Shown: positions 1 to 8,715, numbered from the stretch's first letter. The stretch is 64,000 nt of DNA from CAVRIA01 sp963721115 (GCA_963721115.1 CAVRIA010000010.1:124001-188000), one strand, 5' to 3'. Program-made: numbers and translations. Notes: generated by a model from the sequence alone, not told the origin.

Positions 1-899
1 ACGGCGTCATTCTGACCGGCGGAGAGCCGAGCATCTCCGAGCTTCTCTTCCCGGCGCTCGAGTACGCGCGCGAGAAGAGGCTGTTCAGCCGCATGATCAC
101 CAACGGCCAGAAGCTGGCGGACAAGGACTTCTTCCGGCGCTGCGTCGACGCCGGCCTGACCCACATCCACGTCTCGCTGCACAGCTACCGGCGCGAGGTG
201 CACGACTTCATCACCCAGTACCGCGGCGCCTGGGACGTCCTCGTGCAGTGCCTCGAGAACGTTCCCGAGATGGGGATCACCTGCGACATCAATACGGTGA
301 TCAACGTCTACAACTGCGACCACCTGCACGAGAACGTCCAGTGGATCTGCGAGAACTTTCCGTTCATCCGCCACTTCGTCTGGAACAACATGGATCCGGA
401 CGGCAACCGGGCGGAGGAGAACCCCGACTGCATTCCGCGGCACTACGAGTTCCAGGCGTCGCTCGAGAAGGCCATGCAGTACCTCGTCGACACCGGGCGG
501 TCGTTTCGAGCCGAGCGCGTGCCGCTGTGCTACATGCGCCGCTTCGCCTGGGCGTCCACCGAGGCGCGCAAGATCATCAAGGAGGAGGAGCGCTGCATCA
601 AGTTCCTCGACTTCAAAGGGTTCGTCCACCAGAAGGAGTTCCTGCACGGCAAGGGGAACGCGTGCGACGTCTGCCGCTTCGACCCGATCTGCGCCGGCAT
701 GTTCTCCATGGCCAGGAGCTATGACGAGCGCGAGCTCTCGCCGCTCTTCGAGGATCCCACCGACGTGATCGTGAAGGTGCTGGGGAAGCAGCCCTCGCCG
801 GAGCTCCTGTCGCGGCTGCTGAACCGGCGCGGGCGGCGCTCGAAGACGGAGCAGCCGTCGCTCGAAAAGCGGCAGCAGGCGATGCAGCGGGCGATCTGA
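1..899 (+). CDS. Radical SAM/SPASM-like peptide-modifying enzyme, 5'-truncated by the window edge
   Basis: Reading is open from base 3 and ends with TGA at 897-899. The visible part begins inside the radical SAM barrel with the TGGEPS motif that binds the methionine amino group of SAM. The CxxxCxxC cluster motif must lie upstream of the window. An SLHS strand follows, as in other SPASM-type enzymes. Near the C-terminus a CxxCxxxxxC arrangement (CDVCRFDPIC) and an earlier Cys (ERCIKF) look like ligands for an auxiliary iron-sulfur cluster. The next gene starts 2 bp after the stop, so it is the first visible gene of the peptide-modification operon. The specific substrate cannot be read from the sequence. 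Family-level call firm, function inferred from context. Confidence 0.85.
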   Translation, partial: GVILTGGEPSISELLFPALEYAREKRLFSRMITNGQKLADKDFFRRCVDAGLTHIHVSLHSYRREVHDFITQYRGAWDVLVQCLENVPEMGITCDINTVINVYNCDHLHENVQWICENFPFIRHFVWNNMDPDGNRAEENPDCIPRHYEFQASLEKAMQYLVDTGRSFRAERVPLCYMRRFAWASTEARKIIKEEERCIKFLDFKGFVHQKEFLHGKGNACDVCRFDPICAGMFSMARSYDERELSPLFEDPTDVIVKVLGKQPSPELLSRLLNRRGRRSKTEQPSLEKRQQAMQRAI

Positions 900-901
900 G
901 C

Positions 902-3214
902 ATGCCGAGATATCTGTTCGTCAACCCGCCGCTCGTCCTCGACGAGGACTTCATCGACTACCCCTACTTCGCCAACCACGGCCCGCTGGCGTGCGCCGGG
1001 CTGGCGGCGCGTGCGGGCGCGCAGGTCGAGGTCTACGACGCCTTCGCCCTGCCCTCCTCCGGACGGCATCGCCGCCCCGAGGGCGGATGGGTTCTCGGCG
1101 TCGAGCACGACGAGTTCATCGCCGGCCTGCCGGACGACCCGTACGACGTCGTGGTGCTGGGGGCGACGGTGTTCCTGCGCATCGAGGCGGCGCACCCGGA
1201 GACGCGCGACCTGATCGCCGCGCTGCGCCAGCAGTATCCCCGCGCGGTGTTCCTGCTCTGCGACGGCTACATCGGCGGCCAGCACTACATGGACTACGAC
1301 GGCGAGGGGGTGCTGGCGCAGTATCCCGAGCTGGACGCCATCCTCAAGTATCCGGGCGAGCGCTTCTTCGGCGATCCGGAGTACCTGGCCGGTCTGCGCG
1401 GCGCGCGCCGCGTCCTGCGCGACGCCGGCGAGCACGGCGGCGATCCGCTGGAGGCGTTCCACTTCCTGGACGGCCTGCATCTCGGTCACTTCGATCGGTT
1501 CCTCGACCGCTGCTTCGGCGACGGCTCCTGGCAGAACACGTTCGGCGTCGGCGTCGGCACGCGCTCGTTCGTCACCAGCATGGGCTGCCCGCACCGTTGC
1601 ATCTTCTGCACCAGCAACCCGGGCTGGCGGCAGACCGGGCGCAAGCTCTACCAGCCGATCCCCCTGTCGCGTCTGAAGCACTGGGCGTATCTGCTGCGCA
1701 CGGTGTTCGGGGCCCGCAAGCTGATCGTGCTCGACGAGATGGTGAACGTGCGGCCGGACTTCACCGCCCTGGTCGCCGCCCTCAACGACCTCGATCTCAC
1801 CTACGACTTCCCGAACGGCATGCGCGCCGATCACCTGAGCCGCGAAGCGGTGGCGCTCATGCAGGGACGCGTCAGCATGCTCAGCATCTCGGCGGAGAGC
1901 GCCACGCAGAGCGACCTCGAAGGCCCGATCGGCAAGGGCCAGAAGCTCGAGGCGATCCACCGCGTCGCCGCCTGGTGCCAGGAGCTGGGCGTGCCGCTGA
2001 TGACCCACTACATCATCGGCTTTCCGTGGGAGACGCCGGCCCACATCACCGCCACCCTGGAGATGGCCTGGGAGCTGTACGAGCGCTTCGGCGCCTGGCC
2101 GTCCATGCAGTTCGCCACTCCCATCCGCGGCACGGCGCTGCACGAGCAGTGCGCGGCGCTCGGCCTCATCCCGCCCGAAGGCATCGATCTGAAGGACGGC
2201 GCTCTGTTTCAGCACCGCCCCTGCTACGATCCGCCGCACTGCCCGCCCGGCTACGTCGCCAAGGCGCGCGCCGCCTTCGACATGAAGATGGCGGCGAGCA
2301 ACGCCCGCAAGCTGATCATGAACATCACGTACAAATGCGCCAACCGGTGCGTGTTCTGCGCCACCGGCGATCGCATCTCGGCGGCCCTGAGCTGGGAGAG
2401 GATCGAGGCCATCCTGCGCCAGCACCGCGACGAGGGAACGGATCAGCTCGACATCGACGGCGGCGAGCCGACGACGCATCCGCGCCTGGTCGACGCCATC
2501 CGTCTGGCGCGCGACCTCGGCTATCGCTCGATCAACCTGACGACCAACGGACGCCTGCTGCGCGACCGCGACTTCGCCCAGAGCGTTCTCGACAGCGGCA
2601 TCACGCATCTGCTGATCTCGCTGCACGGAGCGACGGCCGAGGTACACGAGGCGGCGACCGACGCGCCCGGGAGCTTCGAGCAGACGATCGCCGGCATCGA
2701 CAACGCCATGGCGCTGCGGCCCGCCCACGTCGAGACGGGCATGAACGTCACCATCGTGCGCGGCAACCTCGATCACCTGAAGCCGCTCACCGCACTGGCG
2801 ATCGCGAAGGGATTCTCCAAGATCAACTTCCAGTTCACCACGCCGTTCGGCCGCGCCTACGAAGACGTCGTGCCGCCTCTCGACGAAGCCGGGCGCGCGG
2901 TGATGGAGGTGATCGACCTCTACGCCGACCAGATCCAGATCCACGTCATCAACGCCCAGTTCTGCGCCCTGCCCGGCTACGAGCAGTACGTCGCCGGCGA
3001 CCTGCAGAAGCTCGGCCGCACCATGGTCTTCGCCGCCGACCCGCGCTTCCCCGAGCAGGTCAACCTCTACCAATGGCTGGGCGCGCGGCGCGAGAAGCGC
3101 GACGTCTGCACGGACTGTCCGTGGACGACCGCCTGCGAGGGGTTCCAGGTCTTCGCCCAGGAGAAGCCGGACATGCGCGTCGAGCGGGCGCGCCCGGTCG
3201 TCGCGGTGGCGTGA
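902..3214 (+). CDS. Twin-domain radical SAM protein (B12-binding-like N-terminus, two radical SAM domains)
   Basis: The protein has 770 residues. Residues 1-200 begin with a hydrophobic VNPPLV-type strand and resemble the cobalamin-binding-like region of B12-dependent radical SAM enzymes. The first radical SAM domain carries CPHRCIFC (Cys 229, 233, 236) and continues to about residue 450. A second, complete radical SAM domain follows with CANRCVFC (Cys 479, 483, 486) and a DGGEPT motif. The C-terminus has CTDCPWTTAC, a SPASM/twitch-like auxiliary cluster motif. Two full domains in one chain are unusual. The reading frame is unbroken across the junction, so this is not an assembly join. It sits 2 bp after the previous radical SAM gene and 2 bp before the next one, so it is surely co-transcribed. 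Reaction unknown; peptide methylation or crosslinking is possible. Confidence 0.9.
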   Translation: MPRYLFVNPPLVLDEDFIDYPYFANHGPLACAGLAARAGAQVEVYDAFALPSSGRHRRPEGGWVLGVEHDEFIAGLPDDPYDVVVLGATVFLRIEAAHPETRDLIAALRQQYPRAVFLLCDGYIGGQHYMDYDGEGVLAQYPELDAILKYPGERFFGDPEYLAGLRGARRVLRDAGEHGGDPLEAFHFLDGLHLGHFDRFLDRCFGDGSWQNTFGVGVGTRSFVTSMGCPHRCIFCTSNPGWRQTGRKLYQPIPLSRLKHWAYLLRTVFGARKLIVLDEMVNVRPDFTALVAALNDLDLTYDFPNGMRADHLSREAVALMQGRVSMLSISAESATQSDLEGPIGKGQKLEAIHRVAAWCQELGVPLMTHYIIGFPWETPAHITATLEMAWELYERFGAWPSMQFATPIRGTALHEQCAALGLIPPEGIDLKDGALFQHRPCYDPPHCPPGYVAKARAAFDMKMAASNARKLIMNITYKCANRCVFCATGDRISAALSWERIEAILRQHRDEGTDQLDIDGGEPTTHPRLVDAIRLARDLGYRSINLTTNGRLLRDRDFAQSVLDSGITHLLISLHGATAEVHEAATDAPGSFEQTIAGIDNAMALRPAHVETGMNVTIVRGNLDHLKPLTALAIAKGFSKINFQFTTPFGRAYEDVVPPLDEAGRAVMEVIDLYADQIQIHVINAQFCALPGYEQYVAGDLQKLGRTMVFAADPRFPEQVNLYQWLGARREKRDVCTDCPWTTACEGFQVFAQEKPDMRVERARPVVAVA

Positions 3215-3216
3215 CG

Positions 3217-4182
3217 ATGAGCGAGCTTCGCCTCGGCGAGCAGTGGGTGGACTGGGCGGACGTGCTGGTCGACGTGCAGATCGGCTACGCCTGCAACGTC
3301 CAGTGCGACTACTGCTCGATCACCGACGAGATGCGGCGGGAGAACATGGCGACCGGCACGATCATGGCGAAGCTCGCCGAAGCGCGCGCGCGCGGCGCGA
3401 CCAGGGTCGCCTTCGGCGGCGGCGAGCCGACGATCCGGCGCAGCCTGCTGCCGCTGGTGCGGTGGAGCCGCGACCGCGGCTACCGCTCGATCAAGGTTCC
3501 CTCCAACGCGTTGATGTACTCCTATCGCCGGTTCGCCGAGGAGGCGGTCGAGGCGGGGATCAACGAGTTCCACGTCTCCTTCATGGCGCACACCCCAGAG
3601 CTGTACGAGAAGATCATGGGCCGGTCGGACGCCTTCGGGCTGGTCACACAGGGCGTGCGCAACCTGGCGGCGCTGGGGCACAAGCCGGTCGGCGATCTGA
3701 TCATCAAGAGCGACACCTGGATGCATCTCGCCGACATCGTCGAGCACTGGGCCGGCCTCGGCATCGACACGTTCAACCTCTGGCTGGTGTCGCTGTCGGA
3801 TCGCAACAAGGACAACCTGGCGTCGCTGCTGCCCGTGTCCGTCATGCGCGAGGGAATCGTCGCCGCCTTCGAGCGCGGCAAGAAGCTCGGCGTCTCGGTC
3901 GTCTCCCGTCACATCCCCCCCTGCATGCTGCCCGGCTACGAGGAGCACGTCGCGGACCTGCGCGAGGACAAGGTGCTCGTGGTGACGCCGCGCGCCACCT
4001 TCGCGCTGTGGGAATCCCGAATCTCCCCGAACACGTACGCCGAGAAGTGCGCGACGTGCCGGTACTTCCAAGGTGCCTGCCTCGGACTCCGGCGCGACTA
4101 CCTCGAGCGCTACGGCGACGAGGAGGTACGCCCGCAGCTCCCCTCGGAGATCACGACCCGGGAGGCCCCATCCGCGGCTTGA
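3217..4182 (+). CDS. Radical SAM enzyme of the Hxs-like cluster
   Basis: This is a 321-residue radical SAM protein. CNVQCDYC (Cys 26, 30, 33) forms the [4Fe-4S] site, and FGGGEPT near residue 70 is the SAM-binding GGE motif. The C-terminal CATCRYFQGACLG resembles the reduced auxiliary-cluster (twitch/SPASM) motif of peptide-modifying members. ATG 3217 lies 2 bp after the preceding stop. Size and position would suit an HxsC-like partner of HxsB, but I could not confirm HxsC-specific features and leave the symbol blank. A 74-bp, comparatively AT-rich gap (4183-4256) separates it from the hxsD-like gene. That gap contains a TAAAAT box and may carry a secondary promoter. Confidence 0.88.
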   Translation: MSELRLGEQWVDWADVLVDVQIGYACNVQCDYCSITDEMRRENMATGTIMAKLAEARARGATRVAFGGGEPTIRRSLLPLVRWSRDRGYRSIKVPSNALMYSYRRFAEEAVEAGINEFHVSFMAHTPELYEKIMGRSDAFGLVTQGVRNLAALGHKPVGDLIIKSDTWMHLADIVEHWAGLGIDTFNLWLVSLSDRNKDNLASLLPVSVMREGIVAAFERGKKLGVSVVSRHIPPCMLPGYEEHVADLREDKVLVVTPRATFALWESRISPNTYAEKCATCRYFQGACLGLRRDYLERYGDEEVRPQLPSEITTREAPSAA

Positions 4183-4256
4183 TTTCGAAATCCTTTTTCT
4201 TCGTGCTCTTCGTGTCCTTCGTGGTAAAATCCAATTCTCTCTTCAGAGGCTGACGC

Positions 4257-4703
4257 ATGACCCACTCACAGATCGAAACGCTCGACGCCGGAACGTCGAC
4301 CCTGACGCTGTCGCTCGATACCGGCCTGTACCCGCGCGACGTGCTTTACGCCGCCGCCTACGTGTTTCTCGACCGCGCCTATGTGCTGCTCGACCGCGAC
4401 GGGTCTCGATTCCTCGTGCACCTGCGCGGCAAGCAGGCGCTGGACGAGCCGACGCTGCGAGCGATGGCCGGCGAGTTCGAGAACGAGCTGCTCGCGCAGG
4501 CGCTGCGCCAGAGGCTGGTGCGGGCCAATCAGAGGATCCTCGAGGACATCACCGGCCTGGCGATCACCGGCGCCGCCGGCGGCTCCATGCAGGAGGAGAC
4601 GGCCATGATCGACCTGCAGGACTCCGCCGACGACGGCTTTCTCGACGACCCGCAGGGCATCGCCACCCCCTGGGAGGCCAAGAAAGGGGCACTCGAGGAA
4701 TGA
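4257..4703 (+). CDS. hxsD: HxsD-like protein of the His-Xaa-Ser system
   Basis: This is a small protein of 148 residues. The first 85 or so match the HxsD pattern: a beta-rich start (LDTGLYPRDVLYAAAYVFLDRAY), a second strand pair with FLVHLRGK, then a helix with F-x-NELL-x-x-x-L-R-x-x-L. This corresponds to the short N/D-Y-x-L-R-E helix after which the family was first named. The acidic tail (residues 105-148) is extra. The role of HxsD is unproven; given its size and its fixed partnership with HxsB it may present the precursor peptide to the maturase. AGAGG sits 8 nt before the ATG. The stop overlaps the next start (ATGA at 4700), so translation is coupled. Confidence 0.72.
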   Translation: MTHSQIETLDAGTSTLTLSLDTGLYPRDVLYAAAYVFLDRAYVLLDRDGSRFLVHLRGKQALDEPTLRAMAGEFENELLAQALRQRLVRANQRILEDITGLAITGAAGGSMQEETAMIDLQDSADDGFLDDPQGIATPWEAKKGALEE

Positions 4704-4951
4704 CATCGCCCGCCAGCCAGAGCGACTCCGCCAGCGTGAAGCTCCACCGCGCCTTGTACATGCGGGAGGCGATCACGGACGCAGCGGCCACCTTCGCCGA
4801 CTTCGCCTCCTTCGCGGTCCGCCCCGAGGGCGACCACTTCGTCGTCGACGTCTCCGGCATCGATCGCGAGGTCGAGGGCGACGTCGTCGCCGAGTTCTGC
4901 AACTTCGCTCTCGCCAACACGGCGGTGCGCCGGAAGACCCGCCATGCTTGA
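4700..4951 (+). CDS. Second small HxsD-like protein
   Basis: This protein of 83 residues is encoded between the hxsD-like gene and hxsB, overlapping both (ATGA at 4700; 8 bp overlap at 4944-4951). It repeats the architecture of its neighbour: a KLHRALYMREAITDAAATF helix region, strands around HFVVDVSG, and an ending F-CN-x-AL-x-N-x-x-VR-x-KT that parallels the neighbour's F-x-NELL...LR helix. I read it as a second HxsD-type protein, so the system would use two. Sequence similarity is weak apart from the closing helix, so the family call is tentative; the coding call is firm because of the double overlap. Confidence 0.6.
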   Translation: MTSPASQSDSASVKLHRALYMREAITDAAATFADFASFAVRPEGDHFVVDVSGIDREVEGDVVAEFCNFALANTAVRRKTRHA

Positions 4952-6509
4952 TACCGGCGAATCGATCGAGGCGCGGTCCGGCATCCTCGCGTCGAGCCAC
5001 CTGCTGCCGCGCGGGCGACAGGTCGACTTCACCCAGCTCTCCAGCCCGGACCGGTGGAACCCCGAGCTCGCGCTGCCATTCAACCAGCGGGTGATCGGCG
5101 AGAAGGTTCTGATCAGCAACGACCTCGGCGATTGGCTGCTGCTCGGCACGGACGAGTTCCGCGACTTCGTCGAGGGGCGGCCGCAGCCGGGCGAGCCCCT
5201 GTACGAGAAGCTCGCGCGCGCCAACTTCATCGCTCGCGAGGTCGATCTTCACACCCAGGCCGAGCGCTGGCGACGCAAGAAGCAGTACCTGTTCCAGGGT
5301 CCGACACTGCACGCCTTCGTGCTGACCCACCGCTGCAACCACGGCTGCCAGTACTGCCACAGCTCGATCGTCGGCATGGAGCGCACCGACACCGACATGT
5401 CGATCGAGGTGGCCGAGCGCGCCGTCGACTTCGCCTTCCAGACCACGGCCTGGGCGCTGACCATCGAGTTCCAGGGCGGCGAGCCGACCGCCAACTGGGA
5501 CGTGCTGCGGCACGTCGTCGAGTACGCGCGGCGGAAGAACGTCACGGCCGGGAAGGTCCTGTCCTTCGCGCTGGTGACGAACCTGTCCCTCATGGACGAC
5601 GAGAAGCTGGACTACCTGCTCGACCGCCGCGTCCAGATCTGCACCAGCCTCGACGGACCGGCCGACCTGCACAACAAGATTCGCGTCTTCAAGGGCGGCA
5701 ACAGTCACGAGACGGTCGTCGGCTGGATGAAGAAGATCAACCAGCGCTACGCCGACATGGGTCTGGACGTCAACCACTACCGCGTCGAAGCGCTGCCGAC
5801 CGTCACCCGGCCGAGCCTGACGCGCTGGCGGGACATCGTCGACCAGTTCGTCGAGGTCGGCTGCCGCGCCATCTTTCTGCGCAAGCTCGACCCGTTCGGC
5901 TTCGCCGCCCGCAGCGTCAAGACCCTCGGCTACTCGATGGACGAGTTCCTGGAGTTCTACGCCAACGCCGTCGACTACATCATCGAGCTCAATCGGCGCG
6001 GCGTCCAGGTGATGGAGCGGCACGCCGCGATCATGCTCAACAAGATCCTCGCCGACGAGGAGCCCAACTACCTCGACCTGCGTATCCCCGGCGGCGCCTG
6101 CATCGGCCAGCTCGGCTACGCGCCGGACGGCAGCATCTACTCGTCCGACGAGGGGCGCTTCGTCGCCTCGATGGGCGACGACATGTTCCGCATCGGCAGC
6201 GTGACCGACAGCTACCACGAGCTGATGACCAACGCCGGGACGCGCGCCCTGGTCATGGCCGGCCTGAACGACGGCCATCCCGACTGCGTGAGCTGCGTCT
6301 ACAAGCCGTGGTGCGGGCAGCAGGTGGAGTACAACTACAAGACCCAGGGCAGCCTGCACGGGCACATGCGCGACTCGACCTGGTGCAAGAAGCACAAGTC
6401 GATCTTCGACTACCTGATGCACAAGCTGGAGTCGGCCGACGAGCGGGACATGGAGATGTTCCGGCTGTGGACGACCAACCGCACCCTGGATCACTTCATC
6501 ATCGAGTGA
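4944..6509 (+). CDS. hxsB: His-Xaa-Ser system radical SAM maturase HxsB
   Basis: This is a 521-residue radical SAM/SPASM peptide maturase. The N-terminal 110 residues form the HxsB-type leader domain, with NDLGDWLLL and F-x-x-FVEG followed by LYEKLARANFI. The cluster motif is CNHGCQYC (Cys 131, 135, 138), then FQGGEPT. The SPASM part shows CIGQLGYAPDGSIYSSDEGR, then CVSCVYKPWCG and a late Cys in STWC, the typical ligand spacing. LDPFGFAAR and GYSMDEFLEFY are characteristic HxsB-like stretches. Known HxsB proteins accompany HxsD and a His-x-Ser repeat peptide. Here the candidate peptides are the HGS-repeat genes at 11.3 and 20.0 kb. The start overlaps the preceding gene by 8 bp. Confidence 0.88.
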   Translation: MLDTGESIEARSGILASSHLLPRGRQVDFTQLSSPDRWNPELALPFNQRVIGEKVLISNDLGDWLLLGTDEFRDFVEGRPQPGEPLYEKLARANFIAREVDLHTQAERWRRKKQYLFQGPTLHAFVLTHRCNHGCQYCHSSIVGMERTDTDMSIEVAERAVDFAFQTTAWALTIEFQGGEPTANWDVLRHVVEYARRKNVTAGKVLSFALVTNLSLMDDEKLDYLLDRRVQICTSLDGPADLHNKIRVFKGGNSHETVVGWMKKINQRYADMGLDVNHYRVEALPTVTRPSLTRWRDIVDQFVEVGCRAIFLRKLDPFGFAARSVKTLGYSMDEFLEFYANAVDYIIELNRRGVQVMERHAAIMLNKILADEEPNYLDLRIPGGACIGQLGYAPDGSIYSSDEGRFVASMGDDMFRIGSVTDSYHELMTNAGTRALVMAGLNDGHPDCVSCVYKPWCGQQVEYNYKTQGSLHGHMRDSTWCKKHKSIFDYLMHKLESADERDMEMFRLWTTNRTLDHFIIE

Positions 6510-6520
6510 CGAACGCCGCC

Positions 6521-7843
6521 ATGGGGACCGGCCCTGCTCCCACGACCGGCGGCCGCGGCCTCGTCCTCCCCGCGGAGCCGGTCGACGAGACCCGCGCTCT
6601 GTCCCGCGCCTACGTCCGCTACCTGACCGCCTGTTGCCGGCGCTTTCTCGACATCGAGGCCGAGCTCCCCACCGCCCTGCGGCCCGCGCACGGGCGTATC
6701 GCCGCGCTGGTGCAACGGGGGCTCGAGCAGGGCCGGCGGGCGATGCTGAGCTGCTTCGCCGCGCCGGCGGTGAGTACGCCGTTGCAGTGCGTCGCGCTCC
6801 GACACGAGATGGAGGCGTACCGCGCGCGCATCGATCAGGCGGCGGCGGAGATGATCCCGCATCTGCTCTTCGAAATGGCGCTCCGGCAGCTCCTCCCGGA
6901 CGGCCCGTCGGTCCTCTGGGAGCACGGCGCCCCGCGCCTCGCCTCGCTTGCGATCGGCGGCGAGCTCGTCCCGCCCGCCGGCGCCACCGGCCTGCGTTTC
7001 TCCGCCAGCCACGTCGCCGCGCTCGGCGGCGGCAGCGAGCTGGCGCGGTTGCCGGTGAATCGCGAGGCCATGCATCGCGCGCTCGCCGAGGGCTCGGGCG
7101 GTTTCGCCTTCGAGCGGCGATTCCGGCGCGTCGACAAGGTCACCCACTTCGCCACCGTCGACCACAACCCCATCGCCGAGTTCGAAGCGCACCCCGACAA
7201 GGCCGGCAACCACATCGACCTCGGCGAGCGCTCGGAGGAGGAATGGGTCGGCGCGCTCGAGCAGTCCTTCGCCCTGGTCGAACGCTTCCTGCCCGGTGAG
7301 TTCGCCGAGATGGAGACGATGCTCCACCAGGTCATCCCCGTCGGCTACGACGCCGTGCGCCACCTCTCCGCCTCCTACCGCGAGGCGGTCGGCACCGTCT
7401 ATCTGACGCTCCACCCGAGCGTGATGATCATGACCGAGGCGGTCATTCACGAGTTCCAGCACAACAAGTTCAACGTCTCGGCCTACAGCGCCGACTACCT
7501 CACCAACGCCTTCCATCCCCTCTACAAGAGCCCGGTGCGCCCCGACCCCCGCCCGCTGTGGGGCATTCTCCTGGCAGTGCACGCCTTCCTCCCCGTCGCC
7601 GAGCTCTACCGCCGCATGCGGGACGGCGGCCACCCGCTGGCCGCGACTCCCGACTTCGATCGGCGCCTATCCGAGATCGACCTGAAGAACCACGAGGGCA
7701 TGGAGATGCTGCGCGCCCACGCCGAGCTCACACAAGCCGGCCGTGAGCTGTTCGACGATCTCGAGGCCCTCGAGCGCCGCCACCTCGCCGAACGCGCCGC
7801 CCGCGGCCTGCGGAACACCCCGACCGAGATCCACCTGGCATGA
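6521..7843 (+). CDS. HExxH-type putative peptide beta-hydroxylase
   Basis: The product has 440 residues from ATG 6521. A GTG at 6506, overlapping the hxsB stop, would add five residues. The centre carries VIHEFQHNKFN (His 310, Glu 311, His 314), followed about 20 residues later by NAFHPLYKSPVRPDPRPLWGILLAVHAF. This is the layout of the HExxH-motif peptide modification family, members of which are now annotated as 2-oxoglutarate-dependent peptide beta-hydroxylases. The motif is therefore taken as an Fe(II) site, not a protease site. It is the last gene of the cluster. A possible target is a side chain in the HGS-repeat peptides, but neither substrate nor site can be read from the sequence. Confidence 0.8.
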   Translation: MGTGPAPTTGGRGLVLPAEPVDETRALSRAYVRYLTACCRRFLDIEAELPTALRPAHGRIAALVQRGLEQGRRAMLSCFAAPAVSTPLQCVALRHEMEAYRARIDQAAAEMIPHLLFEMALRQLLPDGPSVLWEHGAPRLASLAIGGELVPPAGATGLRFSASHVAALGGGSELARLPVNREAMHRALAEGSGGFAFERRFRRVDKVTHFATVDHNPIAEFEAHPDKAGNHIDLGERSEEEWVGALEQSFALVERFLPGEFAEMETMLHQVIPVGYDAVRHLSASYREAVGTVYLTLHPSVMIMTEAVIHEFQHNKFNVSAYSADYLTNAFHPLYKSPVRPDPRPLWGILLAVHAFLPVAELYRRMRDGGHPLAATPDFDRRLSEIDLKNHEGMEMLRAHAELTQAGRELFDDLEALERRHLAERAARGLRNTPTEIHLA

Positions 7844-7853
7844 CCGCGCTGAT

Positions 7854-7949
7854 CTCAGCCTTAGCCTCAGCCTGAGCCCGAGCCTCAGCCTCAGCCTTCC
7901 TGACAGGAGAAAGAAGAAGGCTGAGGCTCGGGCTCGGGCTGAGGCTGAG
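7854..7949. repeat. Imperfect hexamer tract forming a long inverted repeat
   Basis: The tract of alternating GCCTCA/GCCTGA/GCCCGA units (7854-7898) is followed, after a short purine-rich loop, by its near reverse complement (7917-7949). It lies 10 bp after the stop of the HExxH gene and could fold into a stem of about 33 bp that would end the operon transcript. No T-run follows, so intrinsic termination is uncertain. All six frames give low-complexity Ser/Leu/Pro or Ala/Glu products, which I do not regard as genes. Confidence 0.55.
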
Positions 7950-8016
7950 GGTGGGTTCCTCGCCCGTCGAAACGCGGCGCTTGTCGGCTGGGTCCGGCGC
8001 GAGATAGCGTCGCCGC

Positions 8017-8715
8017 ATGACCGACGCGACGCGCTGCACCCTGTACGGTGAGACCCTGTGGATCAGCCCCTACGTCTTCTCCAGCTTCGTGGCACTCCGC
8101 GAGAAGGGGATTCCGTTCGACGTGGAGGAGGTGGCGCTGGTGGAGGGCCGACACCTCCAGCCCTCGTACCGCGACGCCTCGCTCACGGCGCGCGTGCCGG
8201 CGCTGGAGCACGACGGCTTTCGTCTCAGCGAATCGAGCGCCATTGCCGAGTACCTGGAGGATGTCTTCCCGCCGACCGGCCGCGCGCGGCTCTTCCCAGC
8301 CGGCGTCCGCGAGCGGGCGCAGGCCCGGCAGCTGATGGCGTGGATGCGCTCCGATCTCGGCGCGCTGCGCGACGAACGATCCACGGTCACGATGTTCTAT
8401 CGCTTCCGGCTACCGCCGCTCTCGGACGCCGCGGCGCGCGACGCGGCCAAGCTGATCCGCGTCGCCGAGCAGTCGATCCCGGCCGGCGGCGGGTCGCTGT
8501 TCGGCTCCTGGTGTCTGGCCGACAGCGAGCTGGCTTTCATGCTGCACCGCCTGATTCTCAACCGCGAGGACGTGCCGGCGCGGGTCCGCGCCTACGCCGA
8601 AGCGCAGTGGGCGCGCCCGTCGGCGCGCGAGTACATCGAGCACGCGCGGCCGGCCACCGTCCCGGACGGCTACTGGGCCTTCAGCGGCACGCCGCAGCCC
8701 GCGCCGCCCGAGTAG
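8017..8715 (+). CDS. Glutathione S-transferase family protein (YfcF-like)
   Basis: This 232-residue protein has an N-terminal thioredoxin-like GST domain (residues 6-85): LYGETLWISPYVFSSFVAL at the glutathione site, V-x-x-LEHDGF before the cis-Pro-type turn, and LSESSAIAEYLEDVFPP, the hallmark SES/SxAI motif that grips the gamma-glutamyl group. The all-alpha C-terminal domain runs to the end. It resembles the YfcF group, which conjugates or reduces small electrophiles and peroxides in the cytoplasm. It stands alone after the hairpin at 7.9 kb, with no strong ribosome site, and converges on the minus-strand gene at 8858. Confidence 0.85.
   Translation: MTDATRCTLYGETLWISPYVFSSFVALREKGIPFDVEEVALVEGRHLQPSYRDASLTARVPALEHDGFRLSESSAIAEYLEDVFPPTGRARLFPAGVRERAQARQLMAWMRSDLGALRDERSTVTMFYRFRLPPLSDAAARDAAKLIRVAEQSIPAGGGSLFGSWCLADSELAFMLHRLILNREDVPARVRAYAEAQWARPSAREYIEHARPATVPDGYWAFSGTPQPAPPE

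Noticed and set aside
719..3073. Long minus-strand open frame (784 codons) opposite the radical SAM genes
   Set aside because: Its product is rich in Arg/Val/Asp/Gly with no recognisable motif. It is the shadow of the plus-strand twin radical SAM gene, which has clear catalytic motifs and tight operon spacing.
3217..4182. Assignment of this radical SAM gene as hxsC
   Set aside because: Position and size would fit, but I could not identify features specific to HxsC, so it is left as an unnamed radical SAM enzyme.
7743..8051. Open frame encoding SLSLSLSPSLSLSLP
   Set aside because: It is a translation of the hexamer tract, overlaps two real genes and has no ribosome site.
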